64,000 nucleotides of DNA from NCBI GenBank assembly GCA_905160935.1, contig CAJHZI010000484.1, positions 134,501 through 198,500 of the forward strand. Direction: 5' to 3'. The position numbers and the translations under genes were made by a program. Below the pieces are notes generated by a model. It was not told the DNA's origin. It worked only from the letters and a program-made list of their open reading frames with translations, and did not search any database. Origin of the DNA: Enchytraeus crypticus. Its lineage: Eukaryota; Annelida; Clitellata; Enchytraeida; Enchytraeidae. Shown here in pieces: positions 11,401 through 21,481 of this stretch; position 1 is the stretch's first letter; each line of letters starts with the position of its first letter.

Positions 11401-12083
11401 ATTTCATACAATTTCATGCGTTGAAAAATTGATGTTAATGGTATAAAAATTCAAATAAAATTAATAGTTAGTCAGTTCTGCAATTGCAGCTAAAAAAATT
11501 ATGTATTGTATATACATGTATACAGTATATAACGTATATTCATTTAAATTTTATATTTCGTGTCTCTGGCTGTACGTTTCTGCTAATGAAATAATCGCTA
11601 CATCGAATTTAGGCCGCTATTTCGTATGATGTCTATTTGTGATGACATTAATTATATTATTGATGAATTCTTTCGCAATAGTCATTAAATAAATTAAACT
11701 TTCAATGGATAGTTTGATGATAATTTTGTCTATATCTACAGTACATTTTGTCTATATCTATAGTATATTAGTATAGTACATATATTACATTCTCCTCAGC
11801 ACATTTCTTTTTCAGATTGGTTTGGGTGAATTGATCTGTAGTGTTGTGTGCTGTGGGGACGAACCTGACATCATCCATGGATTAGGAAATGGACGTTAAA
11901 CGTTTATTATTATTATTATTATAGATGCTGCAAGTTCTGCTTCAGCCGGTGCTAGAGAGACTTCTGATAGCCGATAGGTTAGAGTATTTGCGCGAGCAAG
12001 GCTTCAACAGTGCTGCCACGGTGTCTGTTTTCAGCGATCAACTCTCGCCAAGAAATCACGCCATCGTGGCAGAAAAACATTAA
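3657..12083 (+). CDS. METTL25: METTL25, predicted SAM-dependent methyltransferase, ten coding exons
   Basis: Exons: 3657-3776, 4599-4664, 5240-5470, 5911-6019, 6595-7538, 8651-8769, 9257-9348, 10493-10591, 11217-11296, 11925-12083. All have GT..AG borders and compatible phases, giving 672 aa against about 600 in the human protein. KKQHEV (108-113) leads to the SAM-binding motif VVDCGSG (132-138). GLHCCGDLTP (443-452) and LGCCYHKMS (470-478) follow. C-terminal blocks include EYEPYFKYIEPFT, LQPVLERLLIADRLEYLREQ and a SPRNHA end, the order seen in METTL25; they fit it better than METTL25B. Between the two methyltransferase halves (residues about 280-435) is a repetitive Asp/Ser/Asn-rich insert of roughly 12-residue units. 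The ATG follows ttgttcagtgcaga, so the first coding exon may have a splice site just upstream. The enzyme's substrate is not evident from sequence. Confidence 0.93.
3903..4112 (+). mobile_element. SINE-C copy carrying a LINE-D-like 3' tail
   Basis: Starts GATGAAGGCACGGGAAACCA and ends with CTTGAACCAGCCACTTGGCAGTGCACTGAAGAGAGA. That end is a CTGCC/GGCAG-type hairpin, GTGCACT and a short GA tail. It lies in METTL25 intron 1. The same element in reverse interrupts a SINE-B at 52.05-52.28 kb. Confidence 0.75.
6084..6152 (-). mobile_element. Degenerate SINE-A fragment
   Basis: GAGTCCAGGATTTAATC..CACATGCTGA..CCATTGGCTC matches the reversed SINE-A head with many changes. In METTL25 intron 4. Confidence 0.45.
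6211..6356 (+). mobile_element. SINE-A copy, full length
   Basis: Well-preserved copy: GGCTGGAGCCAATGGC head, CTCGACCGCGGATCAGT, GGTTCAAATCC, and a doubled AGCTTTACCAGCTTTTTTAG tail. In METTL25 intron 4. Confidence 0.85.
6906..7360 (+). repeat. Coding minisatellite inside METTL25 exon 5
   Basis: About twelve to thirteen tandem units of roughly 36 bp encode variants of NCPQPDSKNSLD. The frame is kept throughout, although one unit has an extra codon and the last units are irregular. The array occupies the insert between the SAM-binding half and the GLHCCGDL half of the protein. Confidence 0.9.
7560..7780 (+). mobile_element. SINE-B copy, 21 bp after METTL25 exon 5
   Basis: Head ATGTCTTAATAGCGTAAGGG through the GATCATTTCACTATAATGCA 3' end. 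It starts just inside intron 5, right after the donor of exon 5. Confidence 0.8.
8398..8481 (+). repeat. (AAT)n microsatellite joined to a SINE-A tail
   Basis: About fifteen AAT/ATA units followed by GACGTTAACCTTAGCTTTAC and CAGCTTTT, which is the 3' end of SINE-A. METTL25 intron 5. Confidence 0.75.
8848..8922 (+). mobile_element. SINE-E 3' fragment
   Basis: GGTGTGGGACAGAGAGGATTGGAGAAAGTC then CTATTCGTATCCCGACCCTAGTTGAACTGGGATT. It is truncated before the GAT repeat tail and abuts a reversed SINE-A. METTL25 intron 6. Confidence 0.65.
8924..9035 (-). mobile_element. SINE-A copy, internally deleted
   Basis: Reversed SINE-A from GTTAACGTCAGTTTCCTC to the GGCTCCAGCC head. Most of the tRNA-like part is missing and the head is partly repeated as an inverted pair. 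Confidence 0.65.
9323..10048 (+). repeat. Tandem segmental duplication covering the end of METTL25 exon 7
   Basis: Copy one runs 9323-9382 plus 9677-9790; copy two runs 9793-9850 plus 9928-10048. Both contain TCTACTAGAGCTCGCC.TCAG with the exon end and donor, and both end with GCGCAATCCAAAATAATG and GTGTAGTTTATGTTA. Copy one is split by a SINE-B, so that insertion is younger than the duplication, or the duplicated copy lacked it. Copy two lies wholly in intron 7. Confidence 0.8.
9405..9649 (-). mobile_element. SINE-B copy inside the duplicated METTL25 segment
   Basis: Complete reversed copy from TAAACACGCATTATAGTG to ATTGCGCTATTGAGACATTC. Confidence 0.85.
10913..11037 (+). repeat. Tandem repeat, about 32-bp unit, four copies
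   Basis: Near-identical units containing CTTCAAATAGATCTATATAC and TGATACATATGT. The last unit is partial. METTL25 intron 8. Confidence 0.85.
11846..11924 (+). mobile_element. SINE 3' end providing the splice acceptor of METTL25 exon 10
   Basis: CCTGACATCATCCATGGATT..GGAAATGGACGTTAAACGTTT followed by ATT repeats ends in the ATAG that borders exon 10. The same end occurs at about 24.17, 30.91 and 57.01 kb. Confidence 0.7.
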
Positions 12084-12192
12084 ATTGTACACACCGGCCG
12101 ATATGTTGCCATTGTGGCAGAAAATCATTAAATTGTTGACATATTTATTATTAAATGAGTCAACTCAAGTTATTAATAAGGCGCATTAAATC

Positions 12193-12198
12193 AATAAA
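12193..12198 (+). terminator. Candidate METTL25 polyadenylation signal
   Basis: AATAAA 110 bp after the METTL25 stop codon, in the expected orientation. In such AT-rich DNA this could also be chance. Confidence 0.35.
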
Positions 12199-13270
12199 TC
12201 TGGCTATATTTACAACGACATTGCATTTCATTAGTTTCAATTTAAAAAATAGCAAATCACAAATTCTATTCGAACAATGATTTCTATATACATTATATGC
12301 AATTTAAAAAATAGCCACCCACAAATTTTATTCGAGAAACAACAAGTAACGAGGTATCTTAATCAATTCGCTGGGATGACGATAGAGGGTGTGCTCGTTA
12401 TGGAGCTAGTTAGTCAGGAATGTATGCATTTTTTTACCACAGATCTTATTTCTGACACACAATTCTACACTAGGAAAGCAAAAGTAAGCATCATACTAAG
12501 AAAGCGTTGGTTGCAGAAACTATAGTAATACACACAGAGAGTTGTGTTTATTCATCATCGTATCATCTTTCCTTGAATCTCAGTTCAACTAGGGTCTGGA
12601 TACGAATAGACTGTCTCAAATCCTAGAGAGTTGTGCTTATTTAATCTCAATATTGATTGACGACAGATATTTCACACAAAGCCACAAAGAAGTTTCAACG
12701 GATTGAAAAATCAGAATAGAAAATCATACACTGTACAGAATAACCAAACGTGCGCTAAATCTAGAGTCGTTAATTATTTAGTAGTCCGTCAAATTAGACT
12801 CCTTCTTGATATCATAATAACAGAGACTAATACATTTCACAAAGTAGAGTAGATAACTAGATAATTGCTTCAAGTGTAGCCAGACACTGTTCAGACTGTT
12901 CTCTAAACACGGCCATTGCATAAAACCTGCAACAAACTTCTTGAGGCGCACGTCATGTTGGCATATTAGTACTAATATTACCCAAACAGTGACACAACAT
13001 GGTAATAGTATTCAAAATACTGACTACAGTAAATTAATCAGTGATATTGATGTAAGTAATATATCTAATTATTTTCATTCCAATATATTCTACTATTTTC
13101 ATCCCAAAGTGACCATCTTGTATTTGTTCTTTCCAACATAAAGCAGCCATCTTGTTCCATCCAACATTAGGGCACATGTTAGTGCCTTCATGGCCTTTGT
13201 GTCCTTTTTCGCTTTATCTTCATGTATTTCTGGTGTACGATTTTACCGAAATGAAATAAACGTGATTCAA
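12199..13270. other. Intergenic between convergent METTL25 and IST1
   Basis: AT-rich. Contains a local duplication (12238-12277 and 12299-12341, both CAATTTAAAAAATAGC), a reversed SINE-E fragment at 12546-12625 (CTTGAATCTCAGTTCAACTA), and a stray degenerate minisatellite unit at 13131-13168. No gene seen. Confidence 0.5.
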
Positions 13271-13853
13271 TTCAACATAAAGCGGCCATCTTGTTCCATC
13301 CAACATAAAGCATCCATCTTGTTCCATCCAACATAAAGCATCCATCTTGTTCCATCCAACATAAAGCATCCATCTTGTTCCATCCAACATAAAGCATCCA
13401 TCTTGTTCCATCCAACATAAAGCGGCCATCTTGTTTCATCCAACATAAAGCGGCCATCTTGTTTCATCCAACATAAAGCATCCATCTTGTTCCATCCAAC
13501 ATAAAGCATCCATCTTGTTCCATCCAACATAAAGCATCCATCTTGTTCCATCCAACATAAAGCATCCATCTTGTTCCATCCAACATAAAGCATCCATCTT
13601 GTTCCATCCAACATAAAGCATCCATCTTGTTCCATCCAACATAAAGCATCCATCTTGTTCCATCCAACATAAAGCGGCCATCTTGTTTCATCCAACATAA
13701 AGCGGCCATCTTGTTTCATCCAACATAAAGCGTTCATCTTGTTCCATCCAACATAAAGCGGCCATCTTGTTCCATCCAACATAAAGCGGCCATCTTGTTT
13801 CATCCAACTTAAAGCGTCCATCTTGTTTCATCCAAAACAAAGCGGCCATCTTG
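13271..13853 (-). repeat. 28-bp minisatellite directly downstream of IST1
   Basis: About twenty units of CATCCAACATAAAGC(AT/GG)CCATCTTGTTC. Because 28 is not a multiple of three and the unit contains no stop on the minus strand, long but meaningless open frames (MDALCWMEQDGCF..) appear in all three minus frames. The array begins 3 bp beyond the IST1 stop codon and is likely transcribed as its 3' UTR. Confidence 0.93.
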
Positions 13854-13855
13854 AA

Positions 13856-16800
13856 TTATTTTCTTCTTTTTAGTTCTTCGAATCTTCTCGTAAGATCGTC
13901 AAAGTTGACGTCATCCCCTCCCGCTGAATTCATGCCGACGCTGTTGGTAGGTACGCTGGGCAGCCCGGGGAAGTCTGAGCCGCTCTGGGGCGGGTCAGGG
14001 AGCCTCAGGCCCCTGGGGGTGGGCACGGGAGACGTTCGGGGCTGAGGCTGGGGCGAAGGCTGTAGATTTGGCTGCTGAGGAACAGGGGAATTACTAGCGG
14101 CACCTGGCGAGGGATCTATGGGACATAAAGTAATATAGACATTCAGTGGATATTTATTTATGCTATTTTATGCTATTAGGAAATTCTGGAGAGAGTTAGT
14201 ACAGATAGAGAGCTGATAAATATATTAAGAAATAGGAAGAAGAGTTGGATAGGACATATTCTAAGGGGTGAAGGTCTATTAAAAGAGGTCATAGAAGGTA
14301 GAATTGAAGGAAAAAGAGGCAAGGGCAGGCCGAGATTAGGTATGTTAGATGATTTAAAGAGATCCACTCATATGTGGACATGAAGAGGAGAGCAGTATAC
14401 AAAGAAGAGTGGGGGCGTTATATACCATGGACCTGCCAGTAGGCAGTGCACTAAGAGCGAGAGCTATGTGTTACCGTACTAATTATCCATGTTGTCCGGG
14501 CCACTGAAGAATAGACTGACCGTTAACTGCACGCGTAGTTAGAGGCGACTGATCAGGAACTGAGAAAGAGAAGACAAGGTTTATACCATATCGCTTGAAC
14601 CCATAATCCGCTTGGTAATTGAACCCAGGGACTTAGGTCAGGATAAAAACGATACCTGAAGCTCTAAATACTTGGCTATTTTAAAAATTCACAATCTACT
14701 TACGGGCACCAGCTGAGTTGACAACTGTGTCATATGGAGGTAGTGACTGAAATAAAGAAATAAAAACTGTTAAAAAAGGTATTTGTATCATTGTTTTAAA
14801 ATACGTAACATTAGCGAAGCGCTGTGCGATTTTCAAAGAGAGATTTAATAACATTTTAAGATAAATCAAGGCTCAATATGGAAAATAAGATTCCCATCCA
14901 AATCTTAATAAAGATAAAATAGGCGCAGAATAGATCTGCTAAACAATTAAATACCATACGTTACATTGCATTATTGAACTAAAGCTATAGGCCTACATTT
15001 ATATACTTAGAAATATAGATCAATGTAGCAAATTCCTGTGCATATATAAAATGCATTAATTTAATTACTTTTACCCCGTGCTGTGTCCTTAAGAATAGAC
15101 CAACCGTTGATTGCACGTGTCATACGTAAAAGGCGAAAAAGCACTAAGGTTCAAATCAACGTCATAAATGGCATTAGGTTGGTGATTGCCTGGACTCCAG
15201 AAATGGCTACAAAATTGTCCAATTTCGATCCTAGTTAAACGGGGATTCAAGGGAACGAGTAATTGATAATGATTAATCGATAATGATTAATCGATAATGA
15301 TTAATCGATAATGATTAATTTAAATACTTCATATATAATCTTATTGCGATGGCGCATCATTTTGCTGCTATGAATTGCATGCAGTTATATTGCAGAGATC
15401 ACCATTAATTTTAACCTTATAAGAGGACAGGACGCCGGGTATTATACTGGTAGTATGATGTAGCCTGAATTTAATGTAATTCAAACAATGACAGGATGTC
15501 GTTAAATAAATACTACTATATATTCATTTCTTTATTCGTCAAAAGCAGACAGGATCAAGATATCATATTTGATATCACACATACATATATACACACACAC
15601 ATACACATACTATCATAGAACAATCAAAATGCATTATAAGAAATATAAATAGATTTCCTATTAATTACAGCACTAGCATTAAAAGCTAAAAATATTAAAT
15701 TTTTAATAAATATTGTGTTACCGGCAAATCATTGTCGTTCAGCCACGAACCCTTTTCACTAAAGGGGGGCGGCCCCCCAGCGCTGGCTTGAGAACCCTGG
15801 TGCAGATTCTCAGGGCTACCCTGATTTGAGTTAGGGCCTTTGCTTGGTAAGGGAGGGGGACCAATGGGAGTGTAGCCTGCTGCAGCAGGGGGCAAGCCCA
15901 TGGCATGGGGTGGAGAAAACTGATTCTATAACAGAAACAGAAAATATTAACTTAAGATTTCCAGCATCTTTATTTTGTATTTTATTTATTATGATTATTA
16001 CAAAATTTGTGATGACATATTTAATATATCATATGACAATTACATATTTAATATATCATATGACAATTACATATTTAATATATCATATGACAATTACATA
16101 TTTAATATATCATATGACAATGACATATTTAATATATCATATGACAATGACATTTTTATTTATTTATTTATTTAATATGACAATGACATAATTAATGTCA
16201 CTGAAGGATAAAACGATTTAAATATTAAGTTTAAGGCACAAATTTATCGAAATTAACCAACATTTCTATGAACTCCTCTTTTCACTAACTTTTTACACAA
16301 ACATTGTAGAGTTAGCAGTAACAGAGAAGAAAGCTCATAGCCTAATTTAATCCATATATTTCCATATTCCAATGCCATATTTCAATCAAATATAAATAAA
16401 CTCTAATTTTTATACTTAACTATTCACATATACCAAATTTACAACTTATCATACACAAGAAACAAATCTATATCAGTGGATATGAAAAAGAGAATACGTC
16501 AAATACCCCTTCGCTACAGAAATTCATTTATCATTTATCAGTATTTAATATTTATATGAATGTCTCAATGGCGTAGTGGTTAGAGGTGTATATAATGTCA
16601 TGAAGTTTTAAGTGACAGACCCTGAAGTGAATTGAACTCACGTGGGTTCGAATCTCAGCCGCGCTGATCTTAGAGTAAAATCTCGGACATTCACTGGACC
16701 AGTTATACGAAAAATGGTCTAAATAGCCTAACGATTTAAACATGTCGTATTAAAAGTGATAGATATCAACGTAGTTGATCATTTTACTATTATAATGCGT

Positions 16801-19800
16801 GTTGTTGATATTATTATTATTTTAGGGCTACTTTATTACACTGTAATATCCATAAAAAAATGTGAATTTTGAGGAGAGAACTATGTTTATTTCAATATAC
16901 TCAAAATATACAGTGACATACACAAACAAGGCCGTCAAAGAGGTCACAAATAACCTATCTAGTTCACCACCCCTCAGTCACACAAATTTAAAAATAACTA
17001 CGCAAACGCAATAAACATGGAACTCAAGTAAAAGAAATAACAGTTGATAAAGTTTGAAATAATAGCAACAGGAATTTTGAGGAACTCACGGCATTGTTGG
17101 CTGACACGCCCACAGTAGGATTTGGACCACCAAATCCGTCAGCATTAGAATAAATTGCAGTGCCCCCACCACCAGGCGGACTTGGGGGTCTTTTTGATTC
17201 CCCACCTCCAAAAAAATTGTTTCTTTTCTGGTCTGAAGCATCGTGCAGCTGAGACCTCGTCTGATTGGTTGAAATGTTGTTCATAGCTGGACCAATGGCA
17301 GCGCTAGCGGGAAATGTATCAACGGCTGAAGCCGCACCGTTTGTTGAAGAACCCATACCTCCAAAGTCTATCAAGTTACTCACTGCAGGTGGCTCACCCT
17401 GGTTACAAAAAAATTAAATTAATATTCGATTTGGAATGAAAACTGCTAGTGGCATTCCTGAGACAACACTCATCATGAAAATGTAACAACTATGAGTATT
17501 TAACTACGAATAATTATGAATAAATAAATAACCTAACTATACATACAAAATAATTGAGGTTAGAAAATAGTTACGGATAACCTATGAGATATTTATGTAT
17601 TTGTCTCCAGATTTTTATTTGAAGCAATAGCCGCATAAAACTAATTCTTTCAGCAATAAATACCAACATTCGAGAACATTAAAAGAGAGGACACAGAGCT
17701 TTTATGCAGGTTACAGCAAACTGTTGTATTCTAAATTTATTTTAACTGTTCCAGCCATTTCAGAAATGCTTCCGTAAACTGAGGTAAAAACTTAAAGTCA
17801 AATGCAAAAACACTAAACTCAAGTTTGACGTTTGTTTCCTGCTCAATAGCATCTCAGTGACAAGGAGAGCACTGGATTTGAACCCTGCACCTACTTATCA
17901 GCTCTCGAACAAATTGCCAGAAAAGGATCGAGGAGAGATGCATCTACTTTCAGCAGCTTAACAGATTAATAGATTAATCTATAAATAGCTTAATAGATTT
18001 TAAATCTATTAATCTATAAATAGCTTAATAGATTTAAAATCCGGTATAAAAAAACTTAATACAAAAATCTGAATACAAATGTCTTAACGGTCGTAGCGGC
18101 CATCATTGTAGTGATGATTCTGAAATAAAATAAGCTCTCTCTCTCCTAAAGGCTAAAAACTCAACAACAACAAATTAGTAAAAAGTTCAAATAAAAAATT
18201 GGCAGAAAGCTCTAAGAAAAAACTAGTAAAAAGCTGAAGTCAAGACTAGTAAAAAGATGAAGTCAAGTTTAGAGTCAGATAGGCAGAGTGATAACAGACA
18301 AAACCAATTTACTGCAATAATTTATCTGTAACAATTACAATTCATCTAAACAGGTCATCTAAAGAGGCTTTTGAAAACAGCGTGTATAGTCTTACCATCA
18401 TAACAATGGGATCTGGTTCGAAGGGAACTTTGTAGCTCTTGGCTATCTCAATCATATAGTTCTCGATGAGAATCTTGGGCGGAACTGCCAGGCTCATTTT
18501 GTGAACAACTTTTTCGTTCACTTTCTGAAATTCATTTCTTCTGCACATCTCTGCAAATTCCTTGCTGTATTTGAGAGCAAGCTGATGCGAGACCTGCAAT
18601 ATATCAAGTTACCAGATGTCGCTAGAATATTCGCACATTATTCAAGATTATACTCTTGAATTACATATGCAAAATCAATATATAAGATGTTAACTGATGT
18701 TTTATACTGATATAACTGATGTTTATCAATATAAACGGTATGAGAAACCAGTTGGTTAGCAAGTGTCTTTTGACTTTATTTGAGAAAGCGGATAACACGC
18801 TTTTTTTGGCTGGAGCCAATGGCGATGTCAATAAGATACTCGACCGTGGATCAGTATGTGCAGGGTTCAAATCCTGGGCTCGCCCGTCACTGACATGGCT
18901 TTCGAGTGAGGAAACTGACGTTAACATTAGCCTTACCAGCTATCTTTATTCAAATCTTGGTCTCTCCCGTTACTGACATCGCTTTCGAGTGAGGAAACTG
19001 ACGCCAACATTTGCTTTTAACAAATAAAGAAATAAACTACAAATAAACATAAATACTCTGTCGTACCTCCTGCAGTTCCTGCACATCAGAGCAGAGTCTT
19101 GGGGTGACCCAGATAAGTGTGGCTACTGCCTCCTCTATACCAGGATCTAGCTCACTGCATACACCACACACATCATCATCATCATCATCATCATCATCTT
19201 CATCATCATTATCTTTAACACAGACATATCAACATCAAAATAGCTTCACATCATTGCTCAAATTTAACGATTCATTCAAATCAAATAGATTTCATCGTGT
19301 AAACAGTACACTGAGAGAGACAGCAATGTTACATAAAATTAGATCAGAGGTTCCAGCTTCCTGATTAGATTTTATTTATTTATTTGGAAGGTTCAAATCC
19401 AGTGAATCACCGGCCTTCACTTCAATGCCTTTCTGGTTTTGAGGGACGGGCGTGCACAAAGAGGGGCATGCACATATAGAGGGACGTACTTTGCGGGGGT
19501 GCACATGGAGGGGAAAACGTGGAGGGATGATCATAGAGGGGATGGGCATGTGAGGGGATGGGCAACTAGGGAAGCAATAAGATTTAGCACTCTGACCCAG
19601 CTTCTAATAGCATTTAAAGCTGAGGTAGAGAAATAAGTCTATCTATAGTTTGTATAATAGTATGCAAGACTTATATTGTAGGCACTGAGATGTTGGCTAG
19701 AGTTACAGCCAGGTGATGATAACTTGTGTTTGTAGGCACTGAGATGAAGGCTAGAGTTAAAGCCTATGGACGGTAGCACGAGTTGGTCTGAGAGAAGTCT

Positions 19801-21481
19801 GACGCTACCAAAGGAAATGGTGCAGTGCTTGACAGAAATTTCAAACTTACAAGTTTGAAATTGAGAAGTTCATTTTGAGAAGTTTACTCACGCCATTCTG
19901 TCGATGAGACCAAATCTGGCCAACAGCAGGTCACACAGCATCTCAACTATCTCCATTGCCTCCACCAGATAATCCTCTCTCACTATGTGCTCAACCTGCA
20001 ATTTGGTAAATGAATTAAATTATCATTGTTGTTGTTGTTAGAATCAGCTGAGCGTGTACAACATAGTGATTGAAATGAACGGTACTCAGATAGAGGACAG
20101 GACGAGTATCATAGAGAGACAACTTGTACATCTACAGGTAGATAATCTCTCTGTACCTCTAAGACGATCTCTCTGTACCTCTAAGATAATCTCTTTGTAC
20201 TCTTTAGGACCAGTTCTCTAGTGTACTGCAAGTGGCAGGTCCAAGGTACAAATTCACACTCAGAGTATGCCTTCACGTATTCATATAGAGCACTCCATAG
20301 ATCAACAGATCAATCCCCTCACAATTATAAATTAGAGACTTGTAACACAAGTCACAATGTAAACTTAAGTGTCCTAGTACGAAACGGATCGATAAAAACT
20401 GTGAAAATCGTATTAGTTCTAAACTTATATTAAATAAATTTATTTACATACTATTAGTTAATTGCGTAGAGTTAATTTAATAATAGTTAATTAATTATGG
20501 CAGTATTTAATTTACCCTGATCCTAGCTCGATCTTCTTTACCAGCGGCTATGAAGTCAGCAATTTCCCGTCTAGCCTTTAACGCCAACTCAGCTGTACAG
20601 TAAAAAATACAATAATGATTGGAATTAATATTAAAATACGTAAACCACCACCAAATTTAAGCATAAAGTGTCTTGTTATAAAAGCCTTACAAAATACTCT
20701 AACTTGAAAATCTTTGCCTTGCTATAATAATATAATAATAATACCAAAACCAATTAGAGTCATACAGTCGTCCATGACAACACTGAGCACTATTGAGACA
20801 AATCCAAGCCAATGAGCAAAAAGAATGTCCAAAATGGTGTGAATTCAAAAATCCTAAAAACTGTCCAAAGATAAAGATATAAGAGATAGCAAGAGCATCT
20901 GCTGCAGTGAAAAGTTTAACAGCAAAACAACTAAGATTGGAATTGAATAAAACATATTTTATTCAATTCCAATCTTCTATTTTATAACTAAATGTTAACA
21001 GCAGACTTATAGGCTCCTGGAGTGGCCAGTGGTTACCGAATCCTCATTTGATCTCATTATACAATAATTTCAGTGCTAAGCAAAAAGTTGGCTCTGACAA
21101 CTTTATTTCGAAAAAGGGACATGCCATGCAGTAATAAAACTAATTAGAGATTATGAGAAACATTGAGTTATAAATCATAAAGAGAGAAAATGAGAGACAT
21201 AGCATATATACTATATACCAAAGTAAACAGGGAATATGGTGATATATAAAATTAAAAAAATATAAGAAAAATATATTTACAAAAATTAACACCAAATATG
21301 AGCAGTATAGAATAGGTTGTATACGATTTAACAATTTTTAATAAAAAATAAAACTACACCATCATAAGAATGTCAATGACTGCAACTTACTTTTCTTTTT
21401 TTCCAGCAACTTCAATCTGTTTATGCATAGACGAAGATTCGTTCGTAATTTAGTATAATTTGGCTTATTTGATGAAAACAT
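13856..21481 (-). CDS. IST1: IST1, ESCRT-III-associated protein, nine coding exons
   Basis: Coding exons in gene order: 21391-21481, 20516-20592, 19892-19995, 19067-19154, 18396-18593, 17090-17398, 15722-15925, 14704-14746, 13856-14115. All junctions are in phase, giving 457 aa (human about 364). Residues 1-186 form the helical IST1/Vps domain, with LRTNLRLCINRLKLLEKKK near the start, REDYLVEAMEI, TLIWVTPRL, and PPKILIENYMIEIAKSYKVP at its end. Residues about 187-435 are a Pro/Gly/Ser/Asn-rich linker containing a PPYDTV motif. The C-terminus NFDDLTRRFEELKRRK matches the MIT-interacting motif that in known IST1 binds VPS4, spastin and other MIT proteins. The family regulates VPS4 and membrane scission in endosomal sorting and cytokinesis. 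The start is fixed by homology; upstream, tttttcag at 21509-21516 indicates a 5' UTR intron. The longer linker explains the extra length. Confidence 0.97.
14176..14462 (+). mobile_element. LINE-D 3' end (reverse-transcriptase ORF C-terminus and tail)
   Basis: Reads in one frame EILERVSTDRELINILRNRK, WIGHILRGEGLLKEVIEGRI, EGKRGKGRPRLGMLDDLK, then a stop. This is the C-terminal end typical of endonuclease-reverse transcriptase LINEs. It is followed by GTTATATACCATGGACCTGC, CAGTAGGCAGTGCACT and a short GA tail. It sits antisense in IST1 intron 8. Confidence 0.85.
15090..15262 (+). mobile_element. SINE-E copy, old
   Basis: AATAGACCAACCGTTGATTG, GGTTCAAATCAACGTCA, GGTTGGTGATTGCCTGG, then GATCCTAGTTAAACGGGGAT. 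The GAT tail is lost. IST1 intron 7. A related older piece at 14480-14560 shares AATAGACTGACCGTTAACTG. Confidence 0.55.
15266..15320 (+). repeat. 14-bp tandem repeat, four copies
   Basis: Units of CGATAATGATTAAT in IST1 intron 7. Confidence 0.8.
16009..16160 (+). repeat. 27-bp tandem repeat, about five copies
   Basis: Unit ACATATTTAATATATCATAT plus GACAATT. IST1 intron 6. The open frame through it is repeat only. Confidence 0.9.
16559..16804 (+). mobile_element. SINE-B copy with intact A and B boxes
   Basis: Best-preserved head in the window: TGGCGTAGTGGTTAGAGG (A box) and GGTTCGAATCT (B box), 246 bp. It shows most clearly that the family derives from a tRNA. Located in IST1 intron 6. Confidence 0.9.
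17816..17910 (-). mobile_element. SINE-G copy, partial
   Basis: Reversed: GGATTTGAACCCTGCACCTA contains the B box and GTTTCCTGCTCAATAGCAT the core. Related in plan to SINE-A. IST1 intron 5. Confidence 0.6.
18806..19018 (+). mobile_element. SINE-A copy followed by a second 3' fragment
   Basis: Full element at 18806-18941 (GGCTGGAGCCAATGGCGATG to TTAGCCTTACCAGCT), then a separate 3' half at 18948-19018 repeating GACATCGCTTTCGAGTGAGG. IST1 intron 4. Confidence 0.8.
19437..19562 (+). repeat. G-rich degenerate repeat
   Basis: About 125 bp with ten or more runs of three to five G (GAGGGACGGGC, GCGGGGGTG, GAGGGGATGGGC) in otherwise AT-rich intron 3 of IST1. The G-rich strand is the template strand for IST1. 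Confidence 0.7.
20140..20330 (-). mobile_element. SINE-C copy, partial, with CT-rich short repeats
   Basis: GTGTACTGCAAGTGGCAGGT and AGAGCACTCCATAGATCAAC match the reversed SINE-C 3' half. Preceded by three short repeats of TCTCTCTGTACCTCTAAGA. IST1 intron 2. Confidence 0.65.
20755..20870 (-). mobile_element. SINE-F copy
   Basis: Reversed CGTCCATGACAACACTGAGC and CCAATGAGCAAAAAGAATGTCC. IST1 intron 1. Confidence 0.6.

Noticed and set aside
13267..13821. 184-codon minus-strand open frame (MDALCWMEQDGCF repeats)
   Set aside because: It is a stop-free reading of the 28-bp minisatellite; equivalent frames exist in all three minus frames and the units show no codon-level constraint.
16559..16700. 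Possible tRNA gene (A box TGGCGTAGTGGTT, B box GGTTCGAATCT)
   Set aside because: Box spacing is too long, the acceptor and anticodon stems do not form, and many copies share a non-tRNA body; it is a SINE head.
19104..19364. 86-codon plus-strand open frame with a Ser run
   Set aside because: Antisense to IST1 exon 4 and a CAT microsatellite.
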